The notes: generated from the sequence alone by a model not told the origin. Counted from the stretch's first letter, positions 18,805 to 28,354 are shown. The stretch: DNA of 64,000 nucleotides from a bacterium (GCA_035307765.1 DATGHU010000025.1:21916-85915), one strand, 5' to 3'. A program made the numbers and translations.

Positions 18805-20247
18805 ATGGGCGCGAGGTACGAGACGGTCATCGGCCTGGAAGTGCACGTCCAGCTCAGCACGGCCAGCAAGATGTTCTGCGCCTGCGCCGTGGCGTTCGGC
18901 GGGCCGCCGAACACGCTGACCTGCCCCGTATGCCTCGGTCTCCCCGGATCGCTCCCCGTCCTGAACCGCCGCGCCGTCGAGTTCGGGATCCGGACGGCGC
19001 TGGCGCTGGGGTGCGCCATCCACCCGGAGAGCCAGTTCCACCGCAAAAACTACTACTATCCGGACCTGCCGAAAAACTATCAGATCTCGCAGTACGAATA
19101 CAAGGACCATCCGCCGCTCGCGACCGGGGGGGTGCTCCGCGTCTCCGCGGGGGGAGACACCCGGACGGTCGGCATCCGGCGCGTGCACCTTGAGGAGGAC
19201 ACGGGCAAGCTCGTGCACGCCGAGGGGCGCAGCCTCGTGGACTACAACCGGTCGGGGACCCCGCTGATGGAGGTCGTCACCGAGCCCGATCTCCGCTCCC
19301 CCGACGAGGCGCGGTCCTTTCTCGGCCACCTGCGGGCGACGCTGCAGTTCGCCGAGGTGACGAGCGGACGCCTGGAGGAGGGCACATTTCGCTGCGACGC
19401 CAACCTCTCGCTCCGCCTTCCGGACGGCCCGCACGGAACCCGGACGGAGGTCAAGAACATGAACTCTCTCCGCTCCGTGGAACGGGCCCTGCGGTTCGAG
19501 GAGGCGCGGCAGCGGCAGGTACTGGAGCAGGGGGGATCGATCACTCAGGAAACGCGCCACTGGGACGAGGACCGGGAGATCACCTTCGCCTCTCGCGAAA
19601 AGGAAGAGGCGCAGGACTACCGGTACTTCCCGGAGCCGGACCTGGTCCCCCTCCGCGTCGACGCGGCGTGGGTGGATCGCGTCCGCGCCGAGCTTCCCGA
19701 ACTCCCCGAGGCACGCCGCCGCCGCTACGTCGACGTCCTCGGCCTGCCGGAGCACGATGCCACGGTGCTCACCGCGACCCGGGCGATGGCCGAGTTCTTT
19801 GAGCGCACCGCCGAGGCGTTTCCGCACCCGAAGGTGGTGAGCAACTGGCTGATCGGCGACGTGGCCGCCTACCTCAACGTCGTGGGGCGCGAGATCGACG
19901 AGGTCCCGATCCGCCCCGAGTCGCTCGCCGGGTTGCTGGCGCTGATGGACGCCGGCACGGTGAGCGGACGGTCGGCGAAAGAGGTGCTGGAAGAGATGCT
20001 GCGCACCGGCCGCCCCGCGGACGCCATCGTCGCCGAACGGGGGCTGGTGCAGATCAGCGATGAAGCGATGCTGGCCCGGGTCGTGCAGGACGTGATCGCC
20101 GAGCACCCGGGACCGGTGGCCGATGTCCGCGCGGGCAAGGTGCAGGCGCTGACCTTTCTGGTGGGACAGGTCATGAAGAAGACCCGCGGCCGGGCCAACC
20201 CCTCGCTGGCCAACCGGCTGATCCGGGAGCAGTTGCGTGCCGGGTAG
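18805..20247 (+). CDS. gatB: Asp/Glu-tRNA(Asn/Gln) amidotransferase subunit B
   Basis: tRNA-binding kinase subunit that activates the mischarged Glu or Asp. 480 residues. The cradle domain shows YETVIGLEVHVQLSTASKMFCAC, TCPVCLGLPGSLPVLN (zinc-site cysteines), FHRKNYYYPDLPKNYQISQYE and HLEEDTGKLVH; the C-terminal helical and YqeY-like tail ends LTFLVGQVMKKTRGRANPSLANRLIREQL. It completes gatCAB, so this organism uses indirect amidation for at least one of Gln-tRNA and Asn-tRNA. Its last 11 bases overlap the next gene. Confidence 0.97.
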   Translation: MGARYETVIGLEVHVQLSTASKMFCACAVAFGGPPNTLTCPVCLGLPGSLPVLNRRAVEFGIRTALALGCAIHPESQFHRKNYYYPDLPKNYQISQYEYKDHPPLATGGVLRVSAGGDTRTVGIRRVHLEEDTGKLVHAEGRSLVDYNRSGTPLMEVVTEPDLRSPDEARSFLGHLRATLQFAEVTSGRLEEGTFRCDANLSLRLPDGPHGTRTEVKNMNSLRSVERALRFEEARQRQVLEQGGSITQETRHWDEDREITFASREKEEAQDYRYFPEPDLVPLRVDAAWVDRVRAELPELPEARRRRYVDVLGLPEHDATVLTATRAMAEFFERTAEAFPHPKVVSNWLIGDVAAYLNVVGREIDEVPIRPESLAGLLALMDAGTVSGRSAKEVLEEMLRTGRPADAIVAERGLVQISDEAMLARVVQDVIAEHPGPVADVRAGKVQALTFLVGQVMKKTRGRANPSLANRLIREQLRAG

Positions 20248-21637
20248 CCCGGGCGTACCTCGGAGCCCTCGACCGCCGCGGCGTCCACCTCGGCGTCGCC
20301 GGCGGTCGCGCGCCGGCCCCCGCCTGGCCAGGGGTGAGAAGCTCGTGGTTCGGTTCACGCGGATGGGCCCCGACGGCGAGGCGATTGCGAACGTCTCGGG
20401 GCGCGACCTCGCCGTTCCCTATGCCGCGCCCGGTGAAGAGGCCCGCGTCCGGGTTCAGAGCGTCCGGCGCGGCCAGGCGCGGGGGCAACTCATCGCCCTG
20501 CGGGTGGTCTCCCCCCGCGTGGTGCCTCCGCGATGCCCCCACTTCGGCCGCTGCGGCGGCTGCCAGTGGCAGCACCTCGAGTACCGCGCGCAGCTGGAGC
20601 AGAAGGCCGCGCTCGTGCGCGCCGCGCTCGGGCGCACCGGCGTGCCGCCCCACCTCGTCTCCCCGGCGATCGGATGGGAGCCCCCCTGGGCGTTTCGTAC
20701 CCACCTCGAGGCCGCCGTCGGCACGCGCGAGACCAAGCCGGTGCTCGGGTTCTCGAGCTGGGGCGGGGGCCGGATCATCGAAATCCAGCAGTGCCCGGTG
20801 CAGCACCCGGGGAACGTCTCCGCCCTCCATGCCCTGCGGGAGGCCTGGGAGCCGCTCCACCCGCTGGCGGGCGTCCTCCGCGGTCTGCTCAGCCGGACGG
20901 GCGCCGCCACGGGGGAGGTCCTGGCCGGGGTCTCCGCGGTCCGGCGGCTGTCGCCGGCCGAGCGCCTCCTGATCGTGCGGGCGCTGCTCGACCGGATCCC
21001 GCACTTGGTGGGGCTGATGGAAGTGAGGGCCCCGCGCGGCCACCTCCTGGCAGGCCGGCGGGCCGACCTCCTCTGGGGGCGGCCGTACGTGGCGGACGAG
21101 GTGGCCGGTGTGCGGTTCCACATCCCCCTGCTGGCGGAGTTTCCGGTGAACGCCCTGAGTCTGCCCGGGGTGATCGAGCTGGTCCTGGCTGAACTCGACG
21201 CTTCGTCCGCCGACACCGTGGTGGAGCCGGACGCCGGGATCGGCGCCTACACGTGTCACCTGGCGCTGGCCGCGGGGCGCGTCGTCGCGGTGACCGAAGC
21301 GGCGCAGCTGGATGCCGCGTGGGCGAACGCCCGCCTGAACCGCCTGACGAACTGCTATTTTTATACGCGCGATCCGGCGCGGGCGCTCGGAAAGCTGGCC
21401 GGCGCGCACCTGGCCTTTCTTCATCCCACGGGCGGTGGGATCGCCCCGGGGCTTCTCCGCGCGCTGAGGGCGGCGGGGGTGCGACGCGTCGTCTACCTGG
21501 GACGGGCCCTCCGCGCGCTGGAGCGCGACGTTGCGGCGCTGGCGCGCGATGGCTACCGGGTTCTCGCCGTGCGGCCGATCGATCTCAGCCCGCACACGAG
21601 CCGCGTCCACGCGCTGGTCACGGCGTCTGCGGCATGA
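20237..21637 (+). CDS. RlmD/TrmA-family RNA methyltransferase homolog, catalytic residues missing
   Basis: 466 residues from GTG 20237, with an Arg/Pro-rich N-terminus, a TRAM-like domain (about 33-90) and the four cysteines of the RlmD iron-sulfur site (Cys100, 106, 109 in CPHFGRCGGC and Cys186 in QQCPVQH). The SAM-binding fold is recognisable (VVEPDAGIGAYTCHLALAAGRVVAVTEA). However, the family DPPR motif reads HPTGGG (about 395), the catalytic SCNP reads YLGR (about 420), and the C-terminal HVE base reads RVHA. m5U formation needs the Cys nucleophile, so enzyme activity is doubtful. It may still bind RNA. It overlaps gatB by 11 bases. Confidence 0.8.
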   Translation: MPGSPGVPRSPRPPRRPPRRRRRSRAGPRLARGEKLVVRFTRMGPDGEAIANVSGRDLAVPYAAPGEEARVRVQSVRRGQARGQLIALRVVSPRVVPPRCPHFGRCGGCQWQHLEYRAQLEQKAALVRAALGRTGVPPHLVSPAIGWEPPWAFRTHLEAAVGTRETKPVLGFSSWGGGRIIEIQQCPVQHPGNVSALHALREAWEPLHPLAGVLRGLLSRTGAATGEVLAGVSAVRRLSPAERLLIVRALLDRIPHLVGLMEVRAPRGHLLAGRRADLLWGRPYVADEVAGVRFHIPLLAEFPVNALSLPGVIELVLAELDASSADTVVEPDAGIGAYTCHLALAAGRVVAVTEAAQLDAAWANARLNRLTNCYFYTRDPARALGKLAGAHLAFLHPTGGGIAPGLLRALRAAGVRRVVYLGRALRALERDVAALARDGYRVLAVRPIDLSPHTSRVHALVTASAA

Positions 21638-21720
21638 TCCGCGCCCGCTCTCGAACGCAGGACTTGCCCTCCAGGGATCGAACCCCCTAGGGGTCGTAAG
21701 GCGCCGGAGGCACCGTCTGC

Positions 21721-24700
21721 ATGCCCGCTGAGTTCGTCCACTGCCACCTCCACAGCGAATACTCCCTGCTCGATGGTGAAAGTCGGATCGCTGCCCTGAT
21801 GCAGCGGGCCCAGGAGTTGGGGATCCCCGCGCTGGCGCTGACGGATCACGGCGCGATGTACGGGGCGATCGAGTTCTACCAAGAGGCCAGGGCGCACGAC
21901 ATCACCCCGATCATCGGGGTCGAAGCGTACGTCGCTCCCCGGCGGATGATCGACCGCGACCCCAAGCTCGACGCGTCGGCCTTCCACCTCGTGCTGCTGG
22001 CGGCGAACCTCGAAGGGTACCGGAACCTGCTCAAGCTCACGACCGCCGCCCACCTCGACGGCTTTTACTACAAGCCGCGCATCGACCGGGAGCTGCTGAG
22101 CCGCTACGCTGGCGGGCTGATCGGCCTGTCGGGATGCCTCCAGGGGGAGGTGCCGCGGGCCCTGCTGCGCGGCGACGGCGCGGCGGCGGCCGAGATCGCG
22201 GCGACCTACCGCGATATCTTCGGTCCCGGAAACTTTTACCTGGAGGTCCAGGACCACGGGCTCCCCGACCAGCGGACGCTGATCCACGGCATCACGCCGC
22301 TCGCCCGCGACCTCGGCCTGCCCCTGGTGGCGACCAATGACGTCCACTACGTCACGCGGGACGAGGCGGACGCCCAGGACGTCCTGATGTGCATTCAGAT
22401 GGGGCTGGCGCTCGATCAGAAGGACAAGCCCCGGATGGGGGAGACCCCCGAGTTTTACCTGAAGAGCCCCGCGGAGATGGCGGCGCGGTTTGCCGAGCTG
22501 CCCGAGGCGCTCGCGAACACGCTGGCGATCGCGGAGCGCTGCCGGCTGGAGATCGAGACCGGCCAACTGAAGCTGCCGCTCTTCCCCGTGCCGGAGGGCG
22601 AGACGGCGGACTCCTATCTGCGCCGGCTCTGCGAGGCCGGGATCCGGCGGATCTACGGTCAGCTCACCCCGACGCTCGGGGAGCGGCTGGACTACGAGCT
22701 GGGCATCATCGCCAAGATGGGCTACGCCGCCTACTTCCTCATCGTGCAGGACTTCGTCAACTTTGCCCGCCGCGGCGGCATCTTCACCACGGTGCGGGGG
22801 TCCGCCGCCGGGAGCCTGGTCCTGTATGCCTGCGGCGTCACCGATGTCGACCCGATCGCCTACCGGCTGCCCTTCGACCGCTTCCTCAACCTGGAGCGGT
22901 ACACGATGCCGGACATCGACGTCGATTTCATGGACAGCCGCCGCGACGAGGTGATCAAGTATGTGATGGACAAGTACGGCGCCGACCGCGTGGCGCAGAT
23001 CATCACCTTCGGGACGATGGGCGCCCGCGCCGCCATCCGGGACGTCGGCCGGGTGATGGGGCTGCCCTACGGAGACGTCGACCGCATCGCCAAGCTGATC
23101 CCGGGCCCCTTCGTGACGCTGAAGGAGGCGCTGGAGGCGGAGCCGGAGCTGCGGGCGGCCGCGCAGGACAACGCCCAGGTCCGCCGGTTGCTGGACCTGG
23201 CCCAAAAGCTCGAAGGCGTCGCCCGCCACGCCAGCACCCACGCCGCCGGGGTGATCATCTCCCGCGATCCCCTCATCGACCAGGTCCCGCTGCAGCGCGC
23301 GACCAAAGGGGACCTCGTGATGACGCAGTTCGACATGAACAGCGTCGCCGCGATCGGCCTGCTGAAAATGGATTTCCTCGGGCTGACGAACCTGACGATC
23401 CTCGATAGCGCCATCCGGATCATCCGCGAGACCCGGGGGGTGGAGATCGACCTTCAGCAGGTCGCGCTCGACGACCAGCCCACCTATGCGCTGCTGTCCT
23501 CGGGCGAGACGACCGGCATCTTCCAGCTGGAGGGTCGCGGCATTCGGCGGTACCTCAAGGACCTGCGGCCGGACCGGATCGAGGACGTGATGGCGATGGT
23601 CGCGCTCTTCCGCCCCGGCCCGATGGCGAACATCCCGTCGTACATCCGGCGGAAGCACGGCCAGGAACCGGTGACCTACCTCCACCCGCTGCTCGAGCCG
23701 GTGCTCAAGGATACCTACGGGGTGATGGTCTATCAGGAAGATATCATGACCGTCGCCCAGGCGGTGGCGGGCTACACGCTGGCCGAAGCCGATGTGCTCT
23801 GCTATGCCATCCGCAAGAAGATCAAGGATCGCCTGCTCGCCCAGCGGGAGAAGTTCGTCCGCGGCGCCCGGCAGAAAGGGGTGCCCGCGAGGATCGTCGA
23901 CCAGATCTTCGAGCAGTTCGAGCCGTTCGCCCGCTACGGGTTCAACCGCGCGCACGCCGCCTGCTACGGGCTGATCGCCTACTACACGGCTTATCTCAAG
24001 GCGCACTACTCGGCCGAGTACATGACCGCGGTGATGACCAGCGACGCCGGCAACACGGAAAAGGTGGCGGAGGCCGTCGCGGAGTGCCACCGCATGGGCA
24101 TCCGCATCCTCCCCCCCGACGTGAACACCAGCGCGGCGTCGTTTACGGTCGAGGGCGACGCGATCCGGTTCGGGCTGGCCGCGGTCCGCAACGTCGGCCT
24201 CGGCGCCGTGGAGTCGATGATCGCCGCGCGGACCTCTGAGCGGTTCGCCAGCCTGACCGATTTCTGCTCGCGGGTCGACACGCGGCAGGTCAACCAGCGG
24301 GTCGTCGCCAGCCTGGTCAAGGCGGGTGCGCTGGATTCGCTGGGGACCTCGCGGGCCCAGATGCTGCAGACGCTCGACGACACGATGGACCAGGCCCAGC
24401 GTGCCCAACGGGTCCGGCTGCAGGGTCAGACCGGGCTGTTCGACCTCGGGGTGGGGGAGGCTCCCGCCCCGCCGGGGCCGGAGGCCGGGGAGGAGTTCAG
24501 CCGGGACGAGCTGCTGACGATGGAAAAGGAGATGCTCGGCCTCTACATCTCCGATCATCCGCTCACCCGCTGGCAGCCGGTGCTGGACCAGCGGGTCACC
24601 GTCCAGCTGGGGCAGCTGCTCGACCTCCCCGATCACAAAGAGGTCGTCGTGGGCGGGCTGGTCAGCGTGATGAAGCGGACGATCACCCGGTCGGGGTCGG

Positions 24701-25239
24701 CGATGGCCTTCCTCACGCTGGAGGATCTCACCGGCAGCGTCGAGGTGATCGTCTTCCCCCGGGTCTACGAGCAGCAGGGGTTCGCGCTCAAGCGGGACGC
24801 CGTGCTCCTGATGCGGGGCAAGGTCGATATCGAGGAGCAGACCGCCAAGATCCTGTGCGAGGAAATCCTCGAGCTGCCCGCCTCCCCCGACGCGGTCGCG
24901 CAGGCGCCGCGGACGGGGGGAGGGGTGCTCGCGGGCGGCGCGGTGGGGAGCGACAACGGACGCGGCTCCGGCAACGGGAACGGCGCGCGGGGCGGCGATC
25001 CGAGGCCCGCGGATCCCATTCGGCCGCCGCTCCGCATCCGGGTGAGCACGCGCGAGGAAATCGAGCAGCTGGAGCGGTACCTGCTCGAGCATCCCGGCGA
25101 CCGGCAGGTCTGCGTGCACGTGGTCACCGATCAGGGAGACGAGCACATCGTTCCGGCCCGCAGCCGCCTCCAGGACGTCGAGGGCCTGCACCAGGAGCTT
25201 GAGCAGTTGTTCGGGGAGGGAAACGTCTGGGAAGAGTAG
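21721..25239 (+). CDS. dnaE: DNA polymerase III alpha subunit
   Basis: Replicative polymerase, 1172 residues (E. coli DnaE has 1160). N-terminal PHP domain begins FVHCHLHSEYSLLDG with the HxH metal ligands and ALTDHGAMYG. The palm has the catalytic aspartates in MPDIDVDFMDSRR (about 395-408), and GFNRAHAACYGLIAYYTAYLK is the fingers motif. The OB fold lies near 975-1050 (VVVGGLVSVMKR, MAFLTLEDLTGSVEVIVFP). A Gly/Asn-rich linker (GSDNGRGSGNGNGARGG) precedes the C-terminal domain. No intein is present. The gene runs into the FAD oxidoreductase after 17 bases. Confidence 0.97.
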   Translation: MPAEFVHCHLHSEYSLLDGESRIAALMQRAQELGIPALALTDHGAMYGAIEFYQEARAHDITPIIGVEAYVAPRRMIDRDPKLDASAFHLVLLAANLEGYRNLLKLTTAAHLDGFYYKPRIDRELLSRYAGGLIGLSGCLQGEVPRALLRGDGAAAAEIAATYRDIFGPGNFYLEVQDHGLPDQRTLIHGITPLARDLGLPLVATNDVHYVTRDEADAQDVLMCIQMGLALDQKDKPRMGETPEFYLKSPAEMAARFAELPEALANTLAIAERCRLEIETGQLKLPLFPVPEGETADSYLRRLCEAGIRRIYGQLTPTLGERLDYELGIIAKMGYAAYFLIVQDFVNFARRGGIFTTVRGSAAGSLVLYACGVTDVDPIAYRLPFDRFLNLERYTMPDIDVDFMDSRRDEVIKYVMDKYGADRVAQIITFGTMGARAAIRDVGRVMGLPYGDVDRIAKLIPGPFVTLKEALEAEPELRAAAQDNAQVRRLLDLAQKLEGVARHASTHAAGVIISRDPLIDQVPLQRATKGDLVMTQFDMNSVAAIGLLKMDFLGLTNLTILDSAIRIIRETRGVEIDLQQVALDDQPTYALLSSGETTGIFQLEGRGIRRYLKDLRPDRIEDVMAMVALFRPGPMANIPSYIRRKHGQEPVTYLHPLLEPVLKDTYGVMVYQEDIMTVAQAVAGYTLAEADVLCYAIRKKIKDRLLAQREKFVRGARQKGVPARIVDQIFEQFEPFARYGFNRAHAACYGLIAYYTAYLKAHYSAEYMTAVMTSDAGNTEKVAEAVAECHRMGIRILPPDVNTSAASFTVEGDAIRFGLAAVRNVGLGAVESMIAARTSERFASLTDFCSRVDTRQVNQRVVASLVKAGALDSLGTSRAQMLQTLDDTMDQAQRAQRVRLQGQTGLFDLGVGEAPAPPGPEAGEEFSRDELLTMEKEMLGLYISDHPLTRWQPVLDQRVTVQLGQLLDLPDHKEVVVGGLVSVMKRTITRSGSAMAFLTLEDLTGSVEVIVFPRVYEQQGFALKRDAVLLMRGKVDIEEQTAKILCEEILELPASPDAVAQAPRTGGGVLAGGAVGSDNGRGSGNGNGARGGDPRPADPIRPPLRIRVSTREEIEQLERYLLEHPGDRQVCVHVVTDQGDEHIVPARSRLQDVEGLHQELEQLFGEGNVWEE

Positions 25240-25256
25240 CGGGATCCTCGTCCGAC

Positions 25257-26318
25257 GTGGTGATCGCCGGTGCCTCGTTCGCCGGTTTGGCGGTCGCGCG
25301 CGAGATCGGGGGCCGGGCCCTTCTGGTGGATCCCCAGCCGGTGGGCGAGGGGCAGACTTCGGCGTGCGGGGCGCCGGTGAGCGTGATCGAGGCGTTGGGG
25401 GCGCGCGACTCGATCCAGCAGCGGCACGATGTCCTCGTCCTGCACACCGTGGATCGAGAGGTGCGCTGGCCGCTCCCCGAGCCGTTCTGCACGTTTGACT
25501 ACCGGGAGTGCTGCCGTGCCGCGTTGGGGGGGACGGGCGCGCGGGTCCTTCGCGCCCGCATCCAGGGGCGGCGGGGGCAGACCGCGCTCACCTCCGCCGG
25601 CGAGCTGGCGGGGCGCATCCTGGTGGACTGCACCGGATGGCGGGCCGCCCTGGCGGAAGGGAGGGACGTCGACGGGGAGGGGCGCGGCGGCCATAGGCCG
25701 CGCTGCCTCGGCTTCGGCCTGGAAGCGGAGGTGGACGCCGAATTCCCGCCCGGCCTGCATTTTTATTTCTGGCCCGAGATCGTCCGGGACGGGTACGCCT
25801 GGGCGTTTCCGGCGGGGCGCACGACCCGGATCGGGGTGCTCAGTTACCGTGGACGGACCCGACTCGGCCACGCCCTCAACGAGTTCCTGAAGCGACTGGA
25901 CATGCCGCGCGGTCCGCTGCACGGGGGGTTCCTTCGCGCCGACCTGCACCCGCCGGTCGTGGATGGGGTGTTTGTGGTCGGCGATGCGGGGGGGCAGTGT
26001 CTCCCGCTCACCGGTGAGGGGATTCGGACGGCGGCGTGGGCGGGGGCGGCCTGCGGCCGAGTGGTCCGGGGTGTCCTCGACGGCGGCCTGACGCGCGACG
26101 AGGCCGAGGCCGACTACCGGAGGCTCGTGGCGCGTCAGCGGCGGCGGTACCGAACGCTGCTCTGGGCGACGCTGGCGGTGCTCGCCCTTCCCGCGGGGGC
26201 GCTGGGCCCGCTGGCCGCGTGGGTTGCCCACCCGAGCCGGCTGGACTGGGCGATGCGGCACTACCTCCGGATCTTCTCGGAGCGCTCGGCTCCCGAGCTC
26301 TCCGCGGAATCGGCGTGA
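25257..26318 (+). CDS. FAD-dependent oxidoreductase, geranylgeranyl-reductase-like
   Basis: 353 residues; starts at GTG 25257, directly at the beta strand of the dinucleotide fold (VVIAGASFAGLAVAREIGG), so there is no room for an earlier start. The second FAD motif is VFVVGDAGGQCLPLTGEGIRTA. The pattern matches the geranylgeranyl reductase/flavin monooxygenase superfamily; substrate unknown. A hydrophobic stretch near the C-terminus (TLLWATLAVLALPAGALGPLAAW) may anchor it in the membrane, as is common in lipid-reducing members. No prenyl-lipid genes are nearby. Confidence 0.75.
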   Translation: MVIAGASFAGLAVAREIGGRALLVDPQPVGEGQTSACGAPVSVIEALGARDSIQQRHDVLVLHTVDREVRWPLPEPFCTFDYRECCRAALGGTGARVLRARIQGRRGQTALTSAGELAGRILVDCTGWRAALAEGRDVDGEGRGGHRPRCLGFGLEAEVDAEFPPGLHFYFWPEIVRDGYAWAFPAGRTTRIGVLSYRGRTRLGHALNEFLKRLDMPRGPLHGGFLRADLHPPVVDGVFVVGDAGGQCLPLTGEGIRTAAWAGAACGRVVRGVLDGGLTRDEAEADYRRLVARQRRRYRTLLWATLAVLALPAGALGPLAAWVAHPSRLDWAMRHYLRIFSERSAPELSAESA

Positions 26319-26386
26319 GGGGAGAACCCCCCGGGGCACCGCCGGACATGGCCGGGGAGAGACCCGGGCGGGCGGAGGAGAGGATC

Positions 26387-27031
26387 GTGGAGCACGTTGG
26401 GCCGTGGAGCGTCGGCATCCTGATCTTCGATGGGGTCGAAGTCCTCGACTTCGCGGGGCCGTTTGAGGTGTTCTCGCGCACCCGCCTGGTGCCGGGGCTG
26501 GCGTCGCGCCGCTCGGAGGAGAGCGCGCCGTTTCGGGTTTTCACCGTGGCGAAGTCCGCCGCCGCGATCACGACGACGGGAGGGCTGCGGGTCCTCCCGC
26601 ACCACGCGTGGGCCGATGCGCCCAAGATCGATCTGCTCGTGCTGCCCGGAGGGGTCGGGACCCGATCGCTGCTCGACGATCCCGAGACCCTGGACTGGAT
26701 CCGGCGCACCGCGGCCGGCGCGCGCCGGGTGACCTCGGTGTGCACGGGGTCGCTGCTGCTGGCGAAGGCCGGGCTGCTGCGCGGCCGTCGGGCCACGACG
26801 CATTGGGGGGCGCTGGATCTGTTGGCGTCGCTCGACGCCGGCACCACGGTGGAGCGGACCCTCCGGGTCGTCGACGACGGGATCATTAGTTCGGCCGGCG
26901 TGGCGTCCGGGATCGACATGGCGTTCTACGTCGTCGAGCGCCTCTGCGGCCGCGAGGTCGCGGACGAGACCGCGAGATACATTGAATACCGCCGCGAGGG
27001 ATCGCCCGCCCTCGGCGCCCCCGACCGGTAG
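26387..27031 (+). CDS. DJ-1/PfpI family protein (isonitrile hydratase-like)
   Basis: 214 residues from GTG 26387, which follows GGAGGAGAGG by about 4 bases; an ATG at 26348 would add 13 residues. SVGILIFDGVEVLDFAGPFEVFS is the N-terminal strand and helix, and Cys119 in VTSVCTGSLLLAKAGLL is the nucleophile elbow, followed by RRATTHWGALDLL. The DNA-binding half found in GlxA/AraC-type regulators is absent, so this is the enzyme-like stand-alone form. Members include isonitrile hydratase; the actual substrate cannot be told from sequence. Confidence 0.8.
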   Translation: MEHVGPWSVGILIFDGVEVLDFAGPFEVFSRTRLVPGLASRRSEESAPFRVFTVAKSAAAITTTGGLRVLPHHAWADAPKIDLLVLPGGVGTRSLLDDPETLDWIRRTAAGARRVTSVCTGSLLLAKAGLLRGRRATTHWGALDLLASLDAGTTVERTLRVVDDGIISSAGVASGIDMAFYVVERLCGREVADETARYIEYRREGSPALGAPDR

Positions 27032-27042
27032 CGGGAGCGCCC

Positions 27043-27909
27043 GTGGCCAGATTTGTCTGCGTGACGTGCGGGACGCAGTATCCCGAGGCGGAGCGCGCGC
27101 CGGCCGCCTGCCCGATCTGCGAGGATGAGCGGCAGTTTGTCGGTTGGGAGGGGCAGCGGTGGACGACGCTCGAGGCGATGCGGGCCGACGGCCGCCGCAA
27201 CGTGCTCGCGGAGGAGGAGCCCGGCCTCACCGGCCTCCTCACCGTTCCCCGGTTCGCGATCGGCCAGCGGGCGCTGCTCGTCCGCACCCCCGGCGGGAAC
27301 CTGCTGTGGGACTGCCTCACGTTCCTCGATCGGTCGACGATCGAGGCGCTGCGCGCGCTCGGCGGCATCGCCGCCATCGCGATTTCCCATCCGCACTACT
27401 ACGCGGCGATGGTCGAGTGGAGCGAAGCGTTCGGCGGGGCCCCGGTCTACGTGCACGCCGCCGATCGCCGTTGGGTGATGCACCCGTCGCCGCGTCTCGT
27501 GTTCTGGACCGGGGAGGCGGCGCGCCCGCTTCCCGGCGTCGAGTTGATCAATTTGGGGGGGCACTTCGATGGGGGCGCGGTTCTCCACTGGCCCGCGGGC
27601 GCGGGGGGTCGCGGGGTGCTGCTCTCCGGCGACATCATCCAGGTCGTCCAAGACCGCCGATCCGTGAGCTTCATGTACAGCTACCCCAACCTCATCCCGC
27701 TGGGAGGCGATGACGTCGCGCGCATCGCCGCGGCGGTCCGGCGCTACCGGTTCGACCGGATCTACGGCGCGTTCGACGGCCGGCAGATCCCGACCGGGGC
27801 GGCGGACGCGGTGGAGCGGTCCGCGAGGCGTTACCTCGGGCGGCTGGCGGGGCCGCCCGGAGGGGCGGCGGCGCGGCGGTCCGGGCCGTTGGCCCCGGAG
27901 GGAGGATGA
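27043..27909 (+). CDS. metallo-beta-lactamase-fold protein with rubredoxin-like N-terminus
   Basis: 288 residues from GTG 27043. The first 27 residues form a zinc or iron knuckle (Cys6, Cys9, Cys23, Cys26 in CVTCG and CPIC). The rest is a metallo-beta-lactamase fold with SHPHYY (near 115-120) where HxHxDH is expected: HxH is kept but the Asp-His pair is replaced by Tyr-Ala. GGHFDGG and SGDIIQ supply the third His and the bridging Asp. One metal site may therefore be lost. It starts 12 bases after the DJ-1 gene and is probably cotranscribed. Confidence 0.75.
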   Translation: MARFVCVTCGTQYPEAERAPAACPICEDERQFVGWEGQRWTTLEAMRADGRRNVLAEEEPGLTGLLTVPRFAIGQRALLVRTPGGNLLWDCLTFLDRSTIEALRALGGIAAIAISHPHYYAAMVEWSEAFGGAPVYVHAADRRWVMHPSPRLVFWTGEAARPLPGVELINLGGHFDGGAVLHWPAGAGGRGVLLSGDIIQVVQDRRSVSFMYSYPNLIPLGGDDVARIAAAVRRYRFDRIYGAFDGRQIPTGAADAVERSARRYLGRLAGPPGGAAARRSGPLAPEGG

Positions 27910-27985
27910 CCCCCAGCCGTCGCCGCACGTTAGGAGGAGGCGGGATCGGGGAAAATATAGGAGGGGCGTGGGGTGGAGCTGACCG

Positions 27986-28354
27986 ATGGAGCAATGGAGC
28001 GACCTACGCAACTTCTCACCGCGCGCGGTCCGCTGGATCGCGCTGGGCGCCGCGGCGTTCTTCGCGCTGGTGGTCCTGGTGTCGTTCCTCGACGCGTCGG
28101 CGTACTTGAAGCGGGCGGCGGCGAAGCACGCATCGCTAGGCCGGCACTTCGCCCCGCCTTCGCGATCCGACCCGTCCGGCGCCCCGCTCCCGGTCGCGGA
28201 TTCCCCCACGCCCCTGGCGGCCCCGATGGACCCCGCCGCAGCACCGCCGGGGGCCTCTCCTCATTCCTTCCGGAAGAGCGTGTGGGTCTCGACGCGGGCC
28301 GGTGGACCGCCGGCCCCCTACTTCCAGCAGCGCCAAGATAACTTCGGTCACTAG
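27986..28354 (+). CDS. small membrane protein of unknown function
   Basis: 122 residues, not recognised. A hydrophobic span (about 15-35, VRWIALGAAAFFALVVLVSFL) is followed by a Pro/Ala-rich tail and a C-terminus ending in QQRQDNFGH. GGTGGAG lies 6 bases before ATG 27986. The composition of the tail is low-complexity, so this is a moderate-confidence gene. Confidence 0.5.
   Translation: MEQWSDLRNFSPRAVRWIALGAAAFFALVVLVSFLDASAYLKRAAAKHASLGRHFAPPSRSDPSGAPLPVADSPTPLAAPMDPAAAPPGASPHSFRKSVWVSTRAGGPPAPYFQQRQDNFGH

Noticed and set aside
21660..21710. tRNA-like 3' end (T-arm-like sequence) on the minus strand before dnaE
   Set aside because: GGGGGTTCGATCCC looks like a T arm, but only two or three stem pairs form, and no acceptor, anticodon or D arm can be drawn.
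21721..25239. Intein in dnaE or polA, which are frequent hosts
   Set aside because: Both proteins have normal length and uninterrupted catalytic motifs.
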